In this document: positions 6,761-8,721 of the stretch, one piece after another | Layout of the letters: each line of letters starts with the position of its first letter | Position numbering within the stretch: the first letter of the stretch is position 1 | NCBI GenBank assembly: GCA_050732575.1 | Contig: JBOHRF010000218.1 | Span: forward strand, 1 to 8,721 | Length of the DNA stretch: 8,721 bases | Direction: 5' to 3' | From: JBBDWZ01 sp050732575 | GTDB lineage: Bacteria; Gemmatimonadota; Gemmatimonadetes; Longimicrobiales; RSA9 | Program-made: the position numbers and the translations under genes | The notes under the pieces: model-generated | The model's input: only the letters and a program-made list of their open reading frames with translations | Told to the model about the DNA's origin: nothing | Databases searched by the model: none

Positions 6761-8721
6761 ATGACAAACGTAACGCGCACCATTGTTTGGTCCGCCCTCA
6801 TTATCGCTCTGTCCAGCGCAGAGAACGCCATTGCGCAACAGCGCTCATTCACCGCGGAGGACTACGATCGCGCCTCCCGCTTCCTGGGTCAGAATACAAA
6901 CGGGCTGGTAGTCGGGGGCAGTGTAACCGCCAACTGGCTGCCCGATGATCGCTTCTGGTTCCGCAGCACATCAGGCAACAACTCCGAATTCATTCTGGTG
7001 GATCCGGCCAGAAAGACGCGCGCAGCCGCGTTCGACCACGCCAAAGTCGCAAGCGCACTGTCCAGTGCCACCGGACAGACGCACGGCGCCCAGCAACTGC
7101 CGTTTCAGGAGATCGAGTATTCTGCGCGAGCGGACAGCATCGCCTTCGACGTGGGTGCGCGCCGTTGGTCCTGCGATGTGCGCGGTAATGCCTGCGCCAA
7201 CATGGGCGCTGCGCGCGCCGCTCCTGCCGGCGGTGGTGGGCGCGGCGGACGCGGTGGTGGCCGGGGCGGCGGCGCAGGCAACGCGGTCAGCTCGCCTGAC
7301 GGCAAGCGTGCGGCCTTCATCCGCGACTGGAACCTGTGGGTGCGCGATGTGGCCACGGGTCAGGAGAAGCAGCTCACCCGCGATGGCGTGAAAGACTTCG
7401 GTTATGCCACCGACAATGCGGGCTGGGCCGGCAGCGATCGCGCCATCCTGCTCTGGTCGCCCGATTCGAAGAAGATCGCAACACAGCAGCAGGACGAACG
7501 CAAAGTGGGCGACATGTACCTGGTCAACACGAGTGTTGGTCACCCCACATTGCGCGCCTGGAAGTATCCGCTGCCTGGCGACAGTGTGGTGGCCATGTTG
7601 CACCGTGTGATCATCGATGTCGATGCCGGAAGCATGGTGCGTCTGCAGATGCCGCTCGATTACCACCGTGCCACGCTGGGCGACAACATCAGCATGAACG
7701 ATTACAACTGGAGTCCTGACGGCTCCCAGCTGGCCCTGGTTTCCACCGATCGCGATCACAAGAGCGCCGTGCTCAAGGTGGCCGATACGAAAACGGGTGC
7801 CGTACGCACGGTCTTCGAGGAGCGCGTAGCCACGCACTACGAGGCGCGCACGGGCTGGCGCGTGTTGTGGGCCACCAACGAAGTGATCTGGTATTCGCAG
7901 CGTGACGACTGGGGTCAGCTCTATCTGTACGACCTCACCACGGGTCAGCTCAAGAACAAGATCACGAACGGCGCGGGCCCGGTCACACAGATCACGCGCA
8001 TCGACGAAAAGACGCGCATGCTCTGGTACACGGCCATGGGGAGAGAGCCGGGACAGGACCCGTATTTCCGGCACCAGTACCGCGTCCGGCTGGACGGCAA
8101 GAACGTGGTTTCACTCAATCCCGATGATGGCGATCACACCGTTCAACTCTCGCCTACGGGCAAATACCTGGTCGACACATACTCGAAGCCGGATGTGCCG
8201 CCCGTAGTTGCCGTGCGTGATGGCAGTGGCAAGCTGGTCATGCCGCTGGACAAGGCCGACATCTCGAAACTCGTGGCGACCGGCTGGAGACCGCCCATCC
8301 CATTTAGCGTAAAGGCAGCCGACGGACAGACCGACATCTACGGCCAGATGTTCGTGCCCACCAATCTGGACCCAGCCAGGAAATACCCGATCGTCAACAA
8401 CCCGTATCCCGGCCCGCAGAGTGGCAGCGTGGGTGCGCGCTCCTTCAGCGCAGCGCGCGGCGATCGCCAGGCACTGGCCGAGCTGGGCTTCATCGTGGTC
8501 ACCATCGATGGGCGCGGCACACCGGGCCGCTCGAAGTCATTCCATGATGCCTACTACGGCGCCATGGGCCGCGATAATACGATTCCCGATCAGATGACTG
8601 GGATGAAGAACCTGGCGCAGAAATATCCCTACATCGACATCGATCGCGTGGGCATCTGGGGTCACTCGGGCGGTGGCTTTGCCACCAGCAGCGCCATGTT
8701 CCGGTTCCCCGACTTCTTCGA
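6761..8721 (+). CDS. Secreted S9 family peptidase, DPP-IV-like (partial, right edge)
   Basis: This is a serine exopeptidase of the prolyl-oligopeptidase/DPP-IV group, expected to release dipeptides from peptide N-termini in the periplasm or outside the cell. The 653 codons visible have no stop; the 3' end lies outside the window. Residues 1-25 are a signal peptide ending in AIA before Gln26. A DPP-IV N-terminal beta-propeller domain follows, with DGKRAAFIRDWNLWVRD, LLWSPDSKKIA and a QQDERKV segment (Asp245-Glu246) where DPP-IV enzymes place the acidic residues that hold the substrate amino group. The alpha/beta-hydrolase domain begins around 530-545: Tyr549 in PYPGPQ is the likely oxyanion-hole residue, DGRGTPGRS follows, and the nucleophile is Ser636 in GHSGGG. 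The catalytic Asp and His must lie beyond the edge. Residues 157-173 are a Gly/Arg-rich low-complexity insert. ATG 6761 is supported by GGAG 6 bases upstream and by the signal peptide. It may be co-transcribed with the permease. Confidence 0.92.
   Translation, partial: MTNVTRTIVWSALIIALSSAENAIAQQRSFTAEDYDRASRFLGQNTNGLVVGGSVTANWLPDDRFWFRSTSGNNSEFILVDPARKTRAAAFDHAKVASALSSATGQTHGAQQLPFQEIEYSARADSIAFDVGARRWSCDVRGNACANMGAARAAPAGGGGRGGRGGGRGGGAGNAVSSPDGKRAAFIRDWNLWVRDVATGQEKQLTRDGVKDFGYATDNAGWAGSDRAILLWSPDSKKIATQQQDERKVGDMYLVNTSVGHPTLRAWKYPLPGDSVVAMLHRVIIDVDAGSMVRLQMPLDYHRATLGDNISMNDYNWSPDGSQLALVSTDRDHKSAVLKVADTKTGAVRTVFEERVATHYEARTGWRVLWATNEVIWYSQRDDWGQLYLYDLTTGQLKNKITNGAGPVTQITRIDEKTRMLWYTAMGREPGQDPYFRHQYRVRLDGKNVVSLNPDDGDHTVQLSPTGKYLVDTYSKPDVPPVVAVRDGSGKLVMPLDKADISKLVATGWRPPIPFSVKAADGQTDIYGQMFVPTNLDPARKYPIVNNPYPGPQSGSVGARSFSAARGDRQALAELGFIVVTIDGRGTPGRSKSFHDAYYGAMGRDNTIPDQMTGMKNLAQKYPYIDIDRVGIWGHSGGGFATSSAMFRFPDFF
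7229..7279 (+). repeat. Gly/Arg low-complexity insert inside the S9 peptidase
   Basis: Seventeen codons (residues 157-173) encode almost only Gly and Arg, in GGxGR-like steps. They lie between a Cys-containing strand (CDVRGNACANMG) and the next propeller strand (SSPDGKRAAFIRD). It is a probable flexible surface loop between blades. The repeated GGN codons could vary in length by slippage. Confidence 0.7.

Noticed and set aside
6971..8074. Long open frame of 367 codons on the minus strand
   Set aside because: It lies wholly antisense to the S9 peptidase, which has clear family motifs and a catalytic serine. The antisense translation is rich in His/Arg/Ala and shows no domain, as expected in high-GC DNA.

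Overview
The window looks like a chromosomal fragment of a high-GC, Gram-negative, secretion-rich bacterium. The best guess is Gemmatimonadota or a relative such as Acidobacteriota. The reasons are the gene types rather than any marker gene: an orphan duplicated MacB/FtsX permease (ADOP type), a secreted DPP-IV-like S9 peptidase with a Gly/Arg-rich insert, a DUF1684 lipoprotein and an exported 6-bladed beta-propeller protein. These are typical of those phyla. No rRNA, tRNA or housekeeping gene is present to confirm the assignment.

Layout. Bases 1-1704 are a degraded accessory segment. A strong bulged hairpin (15-51) is followed by a rightward, 5'-truncated relic of a phage large polyvalent protein (LPD38-like C-terminal region, about 190-1186). 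The relic carries one in-frame amber codon and two apparent single-base deletions. Facing it is a leftward small gene of unknown function (1704-1230), itself split by an apparent single-base insertion. Bases 1845-3916 hold an intact leftward two-gene operon: DUF1684 lipoprotein (3916-2993), then beta-propeller protein (2972-1845), 20 bases apart. A 322-base divergent spacer (3917-4238) separates it from the rightward ADOP permease (4239-6662) and the S9 peptidase (6761 to beyond the right edge).

How the genes work together. All four intact products are predicted to be in the envelope or exported: an outer-membrane or periplasmic lipoprotein, a periplasmic propeller, an inner-membrane permease without its own ATPase, and a periplasmic or secreted aminodipeptidase-like enzyme. 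A role in envelope or peptide handling is plausible but is inference from co-location. The four intact frames cover about 6.3 kb without a lesion, whereas the left 1.7 kb contains at least four. This suggests a boundary near 1705-1844 between a decaying phage-derived segment and ordinary chromosome. I see no convincing undescribed multi-gene system. The most unusual part is the decayed left segment.
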